Part shown: positions 1 through 7,523 of the stretch, piece after piece
How positions within the stretch are numbered: position 1 is the first letter of the stretch
Layout: each line of letters begins with the position of its first letter
From: JAJFKX01 sp965230265
Lineage (GTDB): Bacteria; Pseudomonadota; Gammaproteobacteria; Xanthomonadales; Wenzhouxiangellaceae
NCBI GenBank assembly: GCA_965230265.1
Contig: OZ245999.1
Location: 3,100,001-3,164,000, forward strand
DNA: 64,000 nucleotides
Direction of reading: 5' to 3'
Position numbers and translations under genes: made by a program
The notes under the pieces: generated by a model
What the model was told of the DNA's origin: nothing
Databases searched by the model: none
The model's input: only the letters and a program-made list of their open reading frames with translations

Positions 1-1802
1 AGTGTTGGCAATCGTTCCATCCGCGCAGCACCACTGGCGGTAACACGTACATTCACCAGCTCAACCGCCCGCTGCAAACGATGACCGTTTTGTCGCTCAT
101 GACTTTGTTCAAACTGCTGACTGGCCACTGCAATCGGATCGGCTGCACGATTATCCCAGGCAACTGTGATGCTGTGATTTTGTCCGTGATAGCGACAATC
201 CAGTTGTGGTTTTAACACAATCTGCTCAGGGTCTATGCCTTCACCCATCAATTGCTGAATGGCTTCATCTGCCAATGCTTCGACCGCCATGTTGATGCTA
301 TCGACTGCTGAATCTTCCAGCAAGCATAGCTGACTTTGGGTCAATTCACGTCCAGGCGCAGCCAACAACATACCCAAAGCTGACAATACTCCGCCATGCA
401 CCGGCACCAGCGCTCGTTGCATTCCCAAACGTTCAGCCAATGCACACACATGCAAACCACCCGCGCCGCCAAAACTGGTAAGCGTCAAAGCTGCAGGGTC
501 ATGGCCGCGTTCGGCTGACATAATCCGCAATGCCCGGGCCATATGCTCATTGGCGATATCCAAAACCCCTCTGGCTGCATGCTCAATATCCATATTCAGT
601 ACAGCGGCTATTTCTGCGAATGCCTGATAGGCTGCCTGTTTGTCCAACTGTAGGTTGCCTGCAAGCTGTGCTGTATCAGGAATATGACCCAGCACAACAT
701 GGGCATCAGTTACAGTAGGCTGCTTGCCTCCTCGCCCATAACAGACCGGGCCTGGGTCAGCGCCCGCAGACTGTGGCCCCACCTGTAGCCCACCAGCAGA
801 ATCCAGCCAGGCAATCGAACCACCGCCAGCACCGATGGTGTGCATATCCACCATCGGAACCGCGACCGGCCAACGGCCAATGCGCCCCTTACTGGTTAAC
901 ACTGGACGCTTATCAACCAAGGCCACATCTGTGGATGTGCCACCCATATCAAAGCTGAGTATACGCGGCTCATCGGTCAATTTTCCGATGCTGGCCACCG
1001 CCGCTAGACCACCCGCAGGGCCAGACAACAACAGCCGCACCGCTTGCCTGCCTGCCAGACTTGCTGCAATGGTGTGACCAGAGCTTTGCATCACGGCAAT
1101 ACGTGCCTGTGGTAACTGTGTCTGTAAATTCTGTAAATAATGCTCCAGCATGCCGCCCACACTGGCATTCAACCAGGTGGCAATACCACGCTCATATTCA
1201 CCAATGGCCGGCAGAATGTCGGCTGAGCAACTGACGAATAATGACGCTGGCAATGCTTCAGCCAATTGCTGTTCGTGATCAGCATCCAACCAGGAGAACA
1301 ACAGACAAATAGCCACTGCCTGTGGTTCTAACGCATTAATCTGTTCGATAAATTCCGCTGTTTTTTTATGATCCAGTGGTTCCAGTTCGCTACCATCTGC
1401 AGCTATCCGTACCGGCACTTGCATGCACAGCTCTGGTGGCACCGGCGGTACCTCTGGTGCAGGGCTAAGGGAATAAATATCAGCCCGGTTCTGACGCCCC
1501 AGTGTCAGCAAATCAGCAAAGCCCTGGTTGGTAACAAAGGCAACACGTGCGCCCCGACCTTCCAAAACCGCATTGGTACCGACCGTCGTGCCGTGCACTA
1601 GGCGACAAGCAGTTTCTTCCAGACCCAGTTGTGTCAAACCCATAATAATGGCCTGTCCAGGATCATCCGGTGTGGACAAAACCTTGCAGGTCTGTAGTAA
1701 ACCTTCTGTACTCAGGTAGACAAAATCAGTGAAAGTGCCGCCGGTATCAATACCGATCAGTGGCAGCTTCTGGTCGCTCGGCGGTGTCTGCATTGGTGAC
1801 AT
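1..1802 (-). CDS. Hydantoinase/oxoprolinase family protein (HyuA-like), 3' end beyond window
   Basis: The frame reads open from an ATG at 1802 to the left edge, so about 600 residues are visible and the C-terminus is missing. Near the N-terminus is the phosphate-binding motif DTGGTFTD (residues about 19-26). A second one, DMGGTSTDVAL, lies near residue 300 and is followed by a GAGGGS loop. This pairing is typical of the ATP-dependent N-methylhydantoinase A / 5-oxoprolinase A subunit, which opens cyclic amides at the cost of ATP. A HyuB partner would be expected further left and cannot be seen. The gene is divergent from mutM with 81 bp between the starts. Family assignment is firm; the substrate is unknown. 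Confidence 0.9.
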   Translation of the reverse strand, partial: MSPMQTPPSDQKLPLIGIDTGGTFTDFVYLSTEGLLQTCKVLSTPDDPGQAIIMGLTQLGLEETACRLVHGTTVGTNAVLEGRGARVAFVTNQGFADLLTLGRQNRADIYSLSPAPEVPPVPPELCMQVPVRIAADGSELEPLDHKKTAEFIEQINALEPQAVAICLLFSWLDADHEQQLAEALPASLFVSCSADILPAIGEYERGIATWLNASVGGMLEHYLQNLQTQLPQARIAVMQSSGHTIAASLAGRQAVRLLLSGPAGGLAAVASIGKLTDEPRILSFDMGGTSTDVALVDKRPVLTSKGRIGRWPVAVPMVDMHTIGAGGGSIAWLDSAGGLQVGPQSAGADPGPVCYGRGGKQPTVTDAHVVLGHIPDTAQLAGNLQLDKQAAYQAFAEIAAVLNMDIEHAARGVLDIANEHMARALRIMSAERGHDPAALTLTSFGGAGGLHVCALAERLGMQRALVPVHGGVLSALGMLLAAPGRELTQSQLCLLEDSAVDSINMAVEALADEAIQQLMGEGIDPEQIVLKPQLDCRYHGQNHSITVAWDNRAADPIAVASQQFEQSHERQNGHRLQRAVELVNVRVTASGAARMERLPT

Positions 1803-1883
1803 GCGGGCTAGTCTAACAGCACAGCACCTTCAGGAAAGACCCTTGGACTTTGTTCTATCGGTTTTCTATCGCACAATAGCCTC

Positions 1884-2702
1884 ATGCCAGAATTACCCGA
1901 AGTAGAAACCACCCGTCGCGGCTTATGGCCACATCTGCAAGGCAGGGTGTTAAGCCAGGTGATTGCCCGCCGTAAAAACCTGCGCTGGCCCATTCCGGCC
2001 AGCATTACCAATCTAAAAAACCAACCGGTTATCAATCTGCAGCGCCGTGCCAAATATCTGTTATTGCAATTGCCCAAAGGCTATATCATCTCGCACCTGG
2101 GTATGTCCGGTTCAATGCGGGTGGAGTTGTCTGCTCATGTTGAACCACGTAAGCATGATCATGTGGATTGGGTATTGGATTCTGGACGATTGATTCGCTT
2201 CCATGACCCCCGTCGTTTTGGGTTTATGCTATGGCAGCGTGGTGACAACCCTGAACGTCATAAACTACTTGCCCGCCTGGGGCCGGAACCATTGGGTGAT
2301 GATTTTTCGGGTGACTGGTTATGGCACAAAAGCCGTGGCCGCAATGTGCCGGTGAAATCTTTTGTTATGAACAATCATATCGTTGTTGGTGTAGGCAATA
2401 TCTATGCATCCGAAGCTTTATTTATGGCCGGCATACACCCATTGCGTGCGGCAGGACGCATTAGCCTGCAACGCTATCAGGCATTAAGTGACGCCATTAT
2501 TGCCGTGTTACAAAGTGCCATTAAACAAGGTGGAACAACGCTAAGAGATTTTGTGGGTGGTAGCGGCGAGCCTGGTTATTTTCGACAACAGTTGAATGTA
2601 TACGATCGTGACGGATTGTCATGCGCACGTTGCGATGGCGTAATCACCAGTCGGTTTATCGGTCAGCGCAATAGCTATTATTGTCCACGGTGTCAGCGGT
2701 AA
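1884..2702 (+). CDS. mutM: Formamidopyrimidine-DNA glycosylase (Fpg/MutM)
   Basis: Bifunctional DNA glycosylase/AP lyase that removes 8-oxoguanine and formamidopyrimidines in base-excision repair. The mature N-terminus starts PELPEVETTRRGL, giving the catalytic Pro2 and Glu3. Lys57, which contacts the DNA backbone, lies in RRAKYLL. The C-terminal zinc finger has its four cysteines at residues 247, 250, 267 and 270. The length of 272 residues is normal for the family. The start is fixed because Pro2 must follow the initiator Met. It is the first of two plus-strand genes, with the K+ channel 18 bp downstream. Confidence 0.98.
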   Translation: MPELPEVETTRRGLWPHLQGRVLSQVIARRKNLRWPIPASITNLKNQPVINLQRRAKYLLLQLPKGYIISHLGMSGSMRVELSAHVEPRKHDHVDWVLDSGRLIRFHDPRRFGFMLWQRGDNPERHKLLARLGPEPLGDDFSGDWLWHKSRGRNVPVKSFVMNNHIVVGVGNIYASEALFMAGIHPLRAAGRISLQRYQALSDAIIAVLQSAIKQGGTTLRDFVGGSGEPGYFRQQLNVYDRDGLSCARCDGVITSRFIGQRNSYYCPRCQR

Positions 2703-2720
2703 ACAACCAGGAAAACTCTG

Positions 2721-3167
2721 ATGGAAGTCATACAATCTACGGCCCACTGGGGCATGATATTACTAACCATACTAACAGTGGCTCTAACTGTACTGATTCA
2801 TTTCAGCAGCCTCAATTGGCTTAGCACCAATTTGCGGTTTTCAAATATCATTCGCCGGCGGCGTGTACTGTTGATTATCGCTGCGGCTCTACTGGCTCAT
2901 ATCGTAGAAATATGGTTGTTCGGGAGTGCTTATTGGCTGGCCAGCCTGTGGCCAGAAATGGGTACGCTGACAGGTACGGACTCACTGGACCTGATGACCT
3001 GCATTTATTTTTCCGCTGCAACTTTTTCAACCGTTGGTTATGGCGACCTAGCACCTGTTGGTCCGATGCGTTTCCTGGCTGGCACCGAATCACTGGCAGG
3101 GTTTGTTTTAATCACCTGGACCGCTTCTTTTACTTATCTGGAAATGCAGCGTAACTGGTCCAATTAG
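2721..3167 (+). CDS. Small two-TM potassium channel family protein
   Basis: 148-residue inner-membrane protein with hydrophobic segments at about residues 12-30, 48-70 and 115-138. The selectivity filter TVGYGD is at residues 104-109, preceded by a pore helix. This is the hallmark of K+-conducting channels of the Ion_trans_2 type. No RCK/TrkA-N or cyclic-nucleotide domain is attached, so gating is not evident. It lies 18 bp after mutM and is probably co-transcribed with it. Channel family is clear; physiological role is not. Confidence 0.88.
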   Translation: MEVIQSTAHWGMILLTILTVALTVLIHFSSLNWLSTNLRFSNIIRRRRVLLIIAAALLAHIVEIWLFGSAYWLASLWPEMGTLTGTDSLDLMTCIYFSAATFSTVGYGDLAPVGPMRFLAGTESLAGFVLITWTASFTYLEMQRNWSN

Positions 3168-3205
3168 CATTTTTGTGCAGGCTTGTTAATTCCAAATCGG
3201 TACAA

Positions 3206-3235
3206 TGCCAGGTCGCATGATCATGCGACCTGGCA
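3206..3235. repeat. Perfect 30-bp palindrome between convergent genes
   Basis: Positions 3206-3220 are exactly complementary to 3221-3235 with no spacer, centred on ATGATCAT. It lies between the convergent ends of the K+ channel gene (3167) and the lipoprotein gene (3243). There is no T-tract on either side, so it is not a canonical intrinsic terminator. It may still block read-through on both strands or bind a dimeric protein. Confidence 0.7.
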
Positions 3236-3242
3236 CCCACAA

Positions 3243-3635
3243 CTATAGCTGAATTAATTCATTATTAATGGCTGTCTCCAGACGTGAAATCCAACCGTTA
3301 TAGTTACTGTGAATCCTGCCGTTGTTATACTTCAAATTGACACTGTCAGCATAGTAAATGCTGTACTGGGCCTTGCTGTATTGAATATCAATTTCAGCAC
3401 TGTGTGCACGAATAAACAAACTTCCATCAATATGGCCTGGCTCAGCTGGCTGCATTTGCCAGCCCAGTGATGAGCCTGCGCTGATAATCGCATTGCGTAC
3501 ATCTTCCAGGCTATAGTTACTGGTGGTGGTGACCACCGGCGCACCCTCAACATCACGCAAATTGTCTTTTCTACAGCCCGCCAGCAATAGCACAAGTGAA
3601 ATTAAAACGAAGCATTGGATAAGTCGTTTATTCAT
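3243..3635 (-). CDS. Small outer-membrane-type lipoprotein of the aryl-polyene-like cluster
   Basis: 130 residues. The signal peptide ends in the lipobox LLAGC (residues 17-21), so the protein is predicted to be lipidated at Cys21. The rest contains the phrase YSLEDVRNAIISAG followed by a beta-rich stretch. The open frame extends upstream to 3824, but ATG 3635 is chosen because it is preceded by a GGAG ribosome site and begins a proper lipoprotein signal. Upstream of it the frame overlaps the glycosyltransferase gene in another frame. The stop of the glycosyltransferase is 11 bp away, so this is the last gene of the operon. Aryl-polyene clusters often include a lipoprotein; the exact function is unknown. 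Confidence 0.8.
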   Translation of the reverse strand: MNKRLIQCFVLISLVLLLAGCRKDNLRDVEGAPVVTTTSNYSLEDVRNAIISAGSSLGWQMQPAEPGHIDGSLFIRAHSAEIDIQYSKAQYSIYYADSVNLKYNNGRIHSNYNGWISRLETAINNELIQL

Positions 3636-3646
3636 TAAATGGCTCC

Positions 3647-4420
3647 TTAATTGTCCTTGGAATTTAATGGGTTTTGAGAAGGCTCGGTAGTCGGTATCGG
3701 CAACACACCCAGAGATTGTAACAAACCTCTGGGATACATCGCCTTGCTGAGTAATCGGCCAGCAACCATGCGAATAATTTTCAGCGTATCTTGTACCGGT
3801 CGATAGTAACTGGCTCGCACGCACACATCATAAATAGCATCGATGGCAACTGGATAAGCATAGATTCCGCGCTGTGCGCTGTCGATTAATATTTCACTTT
3901 CCAATACAAAATTACGACCTGCTGCATGACCCACGCGGCCGTCCCGAAAAACATCAGCGGGATATAAACGAAAACCCGACTGTGTATCTGCCATTGGAAA
4001 ACCTGCTGCCCAGGAAATCCAGAAATTGGCGCAGCGATTGGCAAAATCACGAATCCATGGCACCGAATCACGACCCCGGCTACGGGTGGCAATAATAATT
4101 TGCCCCGGTTTTTTTTCAGCCTGTTCCAGTAATTCTGGAATATGCTCTGGACGGTGCTGCAAATCGGCATCCAGGGTAATCACAGCATCTGCCCCCTGCT
4201 GCAAAGCATGACTGGCGCCCCTCCAAATACTGGCCGCTTTACCGGTATTGGTCGATTGGTGCAGCAGGGTAATCTCCAGGTCCGAAATCATTTCAACGGT
4301 TTTATCCGTGCTGCCATCATCAACAACAATAACCGGCAACCCTTGTGCAATGGTGCGTTCAACCACCTCCCGGATGGTCAGCTCCTCGTTATAGGCGCAG
4401 ATGACGATCATGGTTTTCAT
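3647..4420 (-). CDS. Family 2 glycosyltransferase (polyprenyl-phosphate mannosyltransferase-like)
   Basis: 257-residue GT-A fold enzyme. The nucleotide-binding DDGSTDKT is at residues 34-41 and the metal-binding DAD motif at 84-86. No C-terminal membrane segment is obvious, so it is likely a cytoplasmic or peripheral transferase of the DPM1/Dpg type. In aryl-polyene and flexirubin clusters such GT2 genes are thought to help link the polyene acid to its lipid or sugar carrier. It lies in the same operon as the lipoprotein 11 bp downstream. It is separated from the ketoreductase gene by a 279-bp gap that contains the nested palindromic element. Confidence 0.88.
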   Translation of the reverse strand: MKTMIVICAYNEELTIREVVERTIAQGLPVIVVDDGSTDKTVEMISDLEITLLHQSTNTGKAASIWRGASHALQQGADAVITLDADLQHRPEHIPELLEQAEKKPGQIIIATRSRGRDSVPWIRDFANRCANFWISWAAGFPMADTQSGFRLYPADVFRDGRVGHAAGRNFVLESEILIDSAQRGIYAYPVAIDAIYDVCVRASYYRPVQDTLKIIRMVAGRLLSKAMYPRGLLQSLGVLPIPTTEPSQNPLNSKDN

Positions 4421-4446
4421 ATCGGAAAGTCTCTCCAGTGAGTCAC

Positions 4447-4691
4447 GCAGTTAATAAGGTGACGGTCAATCGTTGCAAGCTGGTTATCGGCAAGGCACGC
4501 TGTGCAGGTAATGGCTAGCCCTTGGCAAGCAGCGTAACACCGCTGATAACCAGCCTGCAACGACCCGTAGGGCGCTATGGATAAGCACCATGACAGCGTT
4601 GAGCTGATTCAACATCACTCGGCTATGCTGATCATCAGCTCGCTTTGTCATAGTATTTATCCATAACGCTGTGTGTTGCCTTATTAACCGC
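4447..4691. repeat. Nested palindromic element, three inverted-repeat pairs
   Basis: The gap between the GT2 and ketoreductase genes is almost entirely paired with itself. The outer arms are 4447-4460 with 4678-4691 (12 of 14 matching). Inside are 4470-4490 with 4543-4563 (about 18 of 21) and 4572-4608 with 4634-4669 (most of 36 bases). The result is a closed outer stem holding two long hairpins, the geometry of a miniature inverted-repeat element or a structured RNA. The small reading frame across it (4484-4693, minus) is explained by the repeat. Origin by insertion into the operon is inferred. No second copy was seen in this window. Confidence 0.7.
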
Positions 4692-4699
4692 ATAAGCCA

Positions 4700-5428
4700 C
4701 TAGCCTATGGGCATAGCGCCGTTCACAGCAATAATCTGACCGGATAAGTAAGCGGCCTGGTCAGAGGCCAAAAAACCAGCCAGACTGGCCACTTCTTCCG
4801 GTGTTCCTGCACGCTGCATGGGAACCAGTTGTTTAATTTTTTCAGCACTAAAGCTAGTGTCACTCATAGGGCTGACAATAATACCTGGGGCGATGGCATT
4901 GACGGTTATTCCACGACTGGCCACTTCCAATGCCAATGACTTAGTCGCACCATGTAAAGCTGCTTTGGCAGCTGAATAATTCACTTGCCCCCGATTACCG
5001 GCAATCGCAGCGATCGATGAAATATTAATAATGCGCCCCCAGCGTGTCTGCATCATGGGCATAATCAATGGTCGGGTAACGTGATAAAAACCATTTAGAT
5101 TCACATCAATCACCTGATGCCAGGCCGCAGAGCTCATCCCTGCCAATGGCGCATCCTGATGCATGCCGGCGTTATTGACCAAAACCTGAATAGGCTGCTG
5201 TTTGATCAGCGATTCGATAGCCGCAGTGCATTCGTGTTGATTGGAAACATCAAATACCACCGCTTCGGCAGTACCACCTTTTTGCCGTATGGCCTGACAT
5301 ACCGCTTCAGCCCGTTGCCGGTTGCTGTTGGCATGGACGATCAAATGACAACCCTGACTCGCCAGTTGCATCGCAATGGCTGCACCAATGGCGCCACTAC
5401 CGCCAGTGACTAAAGCGTGTTTGGTCAT
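4700..5428 (-). CDS. 3-oxoacyl-ACP reductase (FabG-like SDR) of the aryl-polyene-like cluster
   Basis: 242-residue classical short-chain dehydrogenase. It has the cofactor loop TGGSGAIGAAIA at the N-terminus, NNAG at residues 85-88, and the catalytic Ser138, Tyr151 and Lys155 (YSAAK). The expected reaction is NADPH-dependent reduction of 3-oxoacyl-ACP during polyene chain elongation, corresponding to ApeQ-type reductases. It lies 51 bp after the chain-length-factor-like gene on the same strand. Role in polyene synthesis comes from the neighbours; a housekeeping FabG would look similar. Confidence 0.9.
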   Translation of the reverse strand: MTKHALVTGGSGAIGAAIAMQLASQGCHLIVHANSNRQRAEAVCQAIRQKGGTAEAVVFDVSNQHECTAAIESLIKQQPIQVLVNNAGMHQDAPLAGMSSAAWHQVIDVNLNGFYHVTRPLIMPMMQTRWGRIINISSIAAIAGNRGQVNYSAAKAALHGATKSLALEVASRGITVNAIAPGIIVSPMSDTSFSAEKIKQLVPMQRAGTPEEVASLAGFLASDQAAYLSGQIIAVNGAMPIG

Positions 5429-5479
5429 GGTTTTTGAATCTGTGTAGGCATTTGCATGGCGATAGGATACACAGTTGGA

Positions 5480-6283
5480 TTAAGCCTTGCGTTGGATACG
5501 AACCTTAAGTTCATTCATATAGGGCAGCACCACAGTATCTGTTTGCAAACCGGCCAATAATTGTAATAGTGGCAGACTGCGCGCAGCAGGATTGTCCTGT
5601 CGCAGCGCTTCCAGAACCTGATCTGTGCATCGGGTTTCAGTTTGATTTTTAATCAATTCAATAACCAGCGTACCGGTTGCAGCAGCTTGTTCATCAACAG
5701 GTGCCAAAAGCATAGCCATGGCAAAACCCTGTGTGGAGGCAACTTTTCTGGATAATGGTGAATCGGTAGGCAAATCGTAGGCTACCAATAATACCGGGCT
5801 GGTCTGTGCCTGCAGCAGCCCGATACTTTCCAATAAGCCGGCAGCAAAACTGGCATCGGCTGCAGCTATGCTGGTCGATGCGGCTGGCGAGCCAACCCCG
5901 ATACTCCAATAACCAGCTGGCGCATTGTGCACAGAGTTATGAAACAGGGTGGGCGATACCGGTTTATGGGGCATCGCTAAAGCCGTATTAATTTTATGAG
6001 TGATATCAATATCACCATACGACGATGCAAACACCGACAACAGACTGGCATCCATTGTATCGTTATCCATACCAGCATCTTGTATGGCCTGATAACCTGC
6101 CTGCAGTGCCAGTTTTATCAATGGACTTAAACGTCGCCGCTCATTGGCTGCCAGCATATCCGGGGCGGTAATTTCCAGTGAATCCAGCTGATCGGTTGAT
6201 GGGTTTTTTAACCGTGTTTGTGCCAAGGACCAATCAGGCATCCCGGGGGCACACACACCAATACCTTTAAGCTGCACCCACAT
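5480..6283 (-). CDS. Beta-ketoacyl synthase-like chain-length factor (catalytic Cys absent)
   Basis: 267 residues, about two thirds of a normal ketosynthase. It matches the N-terminal ketosynthase fold and has the family phrase FHNSVHNAPAGYW. The region equivalent to the active-site nucleophile reads SPAASTSIAAAD with no cysteine, and no HGTGT motif follows. It is therefore probably a non-catalytic partner of the adjacent ketosynthase, as in aryl-polyene KS/CLF pairs. ATG 6283 is chosen because it overlaps the upstream stop by four bases (ATGA), implying translational coupling. The frame extends to 6310 but would then overlap the ketosynthase by more. Confidence 0.85.
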   Translation of the reverse strand: MWVQLKGIGVCAPGMPDWSLAQTRLKNPSTDQLDSLEITAPDMLAANERRRLSPLIKLALQAGYQAIQDAGMDNDTMDASLLSVFASSYGDIDITHKINTALAMPHKPVSPTLFHNSVHNAPAGYWSIGVGSPAASTSIAAADASFAAGLLESIGLLQAQTSPVLLVAYDLPTDSPLSRKVASTQGFAMAMLLAPVDEQAAATGTLVIELIKNQTETRCTDQVLEALRQDNPAARSLPLLQLLAGLQTDTVVLPYMNELKVRIQRKA

Positions 6284-7464
6284 CACTGATACCCCAGCAA
6301 CAGGCTGCAATTGGTTCCGCCAAACCCAAACGCATTGGTCATTGCATATTGCATTGATTGCTGCTGCGTTTGGCTAAGCAAATTTGAGCGCAGCTGTGGG
6401 TCTGGCTGCTGCATATTCAATGATGCCGGGGCAAATTGATGTTCCAGAGTCAATGCGGTGAACAGTGCACCAACAACCCCGGCTGCACCCAAGGTATGTC
6501 CGGTCCAGCCCTTGGTTGAACTGCATGGTGTTTGTCCCCCGAATACTTGATCGATAGCCAAATCTTCAGTGGCGTCATTGGCCATGGTGCCGGTGCCATG
6601 CAAATGCACATAGCCAATCTCTGCAGCACTCAGACCGGCTTTTTGCAATGCCTGGCGCATCGCCTGCTGGGCGCCCAGACCTTGTGGATGTGGCTGGGAA
6701 ATATGATGCGCATCACTGCTCTCGCCATACCCCAGCAATACAGGCACTGAAGATTCTGGTTGTTCACGTTCCAATAGAGCAAAGCCAGCTGCCTCGCCAA
6801 TGGAAATCCCATTGCGTTTAATATCAAATGGCCTGCAGGGTTGTGGCGCAATCAGTTGCAAAGCATTAAAACCATACAGTGTCGTCAAGCACAGCGAGTC
6901 CACCCCGCCAACCAGTGCGGCATCACAAAACCCGGCCTGAATATAACGCTGCGCCTGGGCAAACACTTTGGCACTGGATGAACATGCAGTGGAAATGGAA
7001 CAGGCAGGCCCTGTCAATCGGCAGTGCTGTTGTACATAACTCGCCAATGAAAAATTGTTGTGCGTATAGGCGTAACGAAAATCCGGCAGTTCGCCGTTTT
7101 CATCCACTTGCTTATACGCCAGCTCAGCCTCGTGGATGCCTGATGTACTGGTACCGATAAACACACCGACTCGATCAGCACCATAACGCTGCGCAGCATC
7201 ACGGATGGATTGCTCAAAACCATCTTGAACCAAACCCAAAGCCGCCAGGCGGTTATTGCGGCAATCAAAGTGTTGCAGTGTTTCAGATAAACAAACCTGT
7301 TCCAACCCTTCCACAACGCCGATCCAGGCTGGTAAATCAACCGCATCAGGAAAATCACACGGCCGCAAGCCACTCTTACTACTGAGCAGTGAATCCAATT
7401 GCGCTTGCTTGCCACGACCCAGCGCTGTGGTCAGCGTGCTGGCCGTTAAATACAGTGGTGACAT
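6283..7464 (-). CDS. Beta-ketoacyl-ACP synthase (FabF/ApeO-like)
   Basis: 393-residue condensing enzyme with the complete Cys-His-His triad: Cys161 in STACSSS, His289 in HGTGT and His323 in GHTLGAAG. It should catalyse decarboxylative Claisen condensation of malonyl-ACP onto the growing polyene chain. The gene ends in a four-base overlap with the chain-length-factor-like partner, which supports a heterodimer. It is 59 bp downstream of the exporter gene in the same operon. Family is certain; assignment to polyene rather than fatty-acid synthesis rests on the gene neighbourhood. Confidence 0.93.
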   Translation of the reverse strand: MSPLYLTASTLTTALGRGKQAQLDSLLSSKSGLRPCDFPDAVDLPAWIGVVEGLEQVCLSETLQHFDCRNNRLAALGLVQDGFEQSIRDAAQRYGADRVGVFIGTSTSGIHEAELAYKQVDENGELPDFRYAYTHNNFSLASYVQQHCRLTGPACSISTACSSSAKVFAQAQRYIQAGFCDAALVGGVDSLCLTTLYGFNALQLIAPQPCRPFDIKRNGISIGEAAGFALLEREQPESSVPVLLGYGESSDAHHISQPHPQGLGAQQAMRQALQKAGLSAAEIGYVHLHGTGTMANDATEDLAIDQVFGGQTPCSSTKGWTGHTLGAAGVVGALFTALTLEHQFAPASLNMQQPDPQLRSNLLSQTQQQSMQYAMTNAFGFGGTNCSLLLGYQ

Positions 7465-7523
7465 GGCGCTAATTTTAGCCGAGCCTGGCCTTCACGCATA
7501 GCCGACCATCAGCATCAACAGGC

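Noticed and set aside
1808..2077. 89-residue minus-strand frame
   Set aside because: Antisense to the conserved N-terminal part of mutM.
4484..4693. Possible 69-residue minus-strand gene
   Set aside because: It lies wholly within the nested palindromic element, has no family likeness and no ribosome site.
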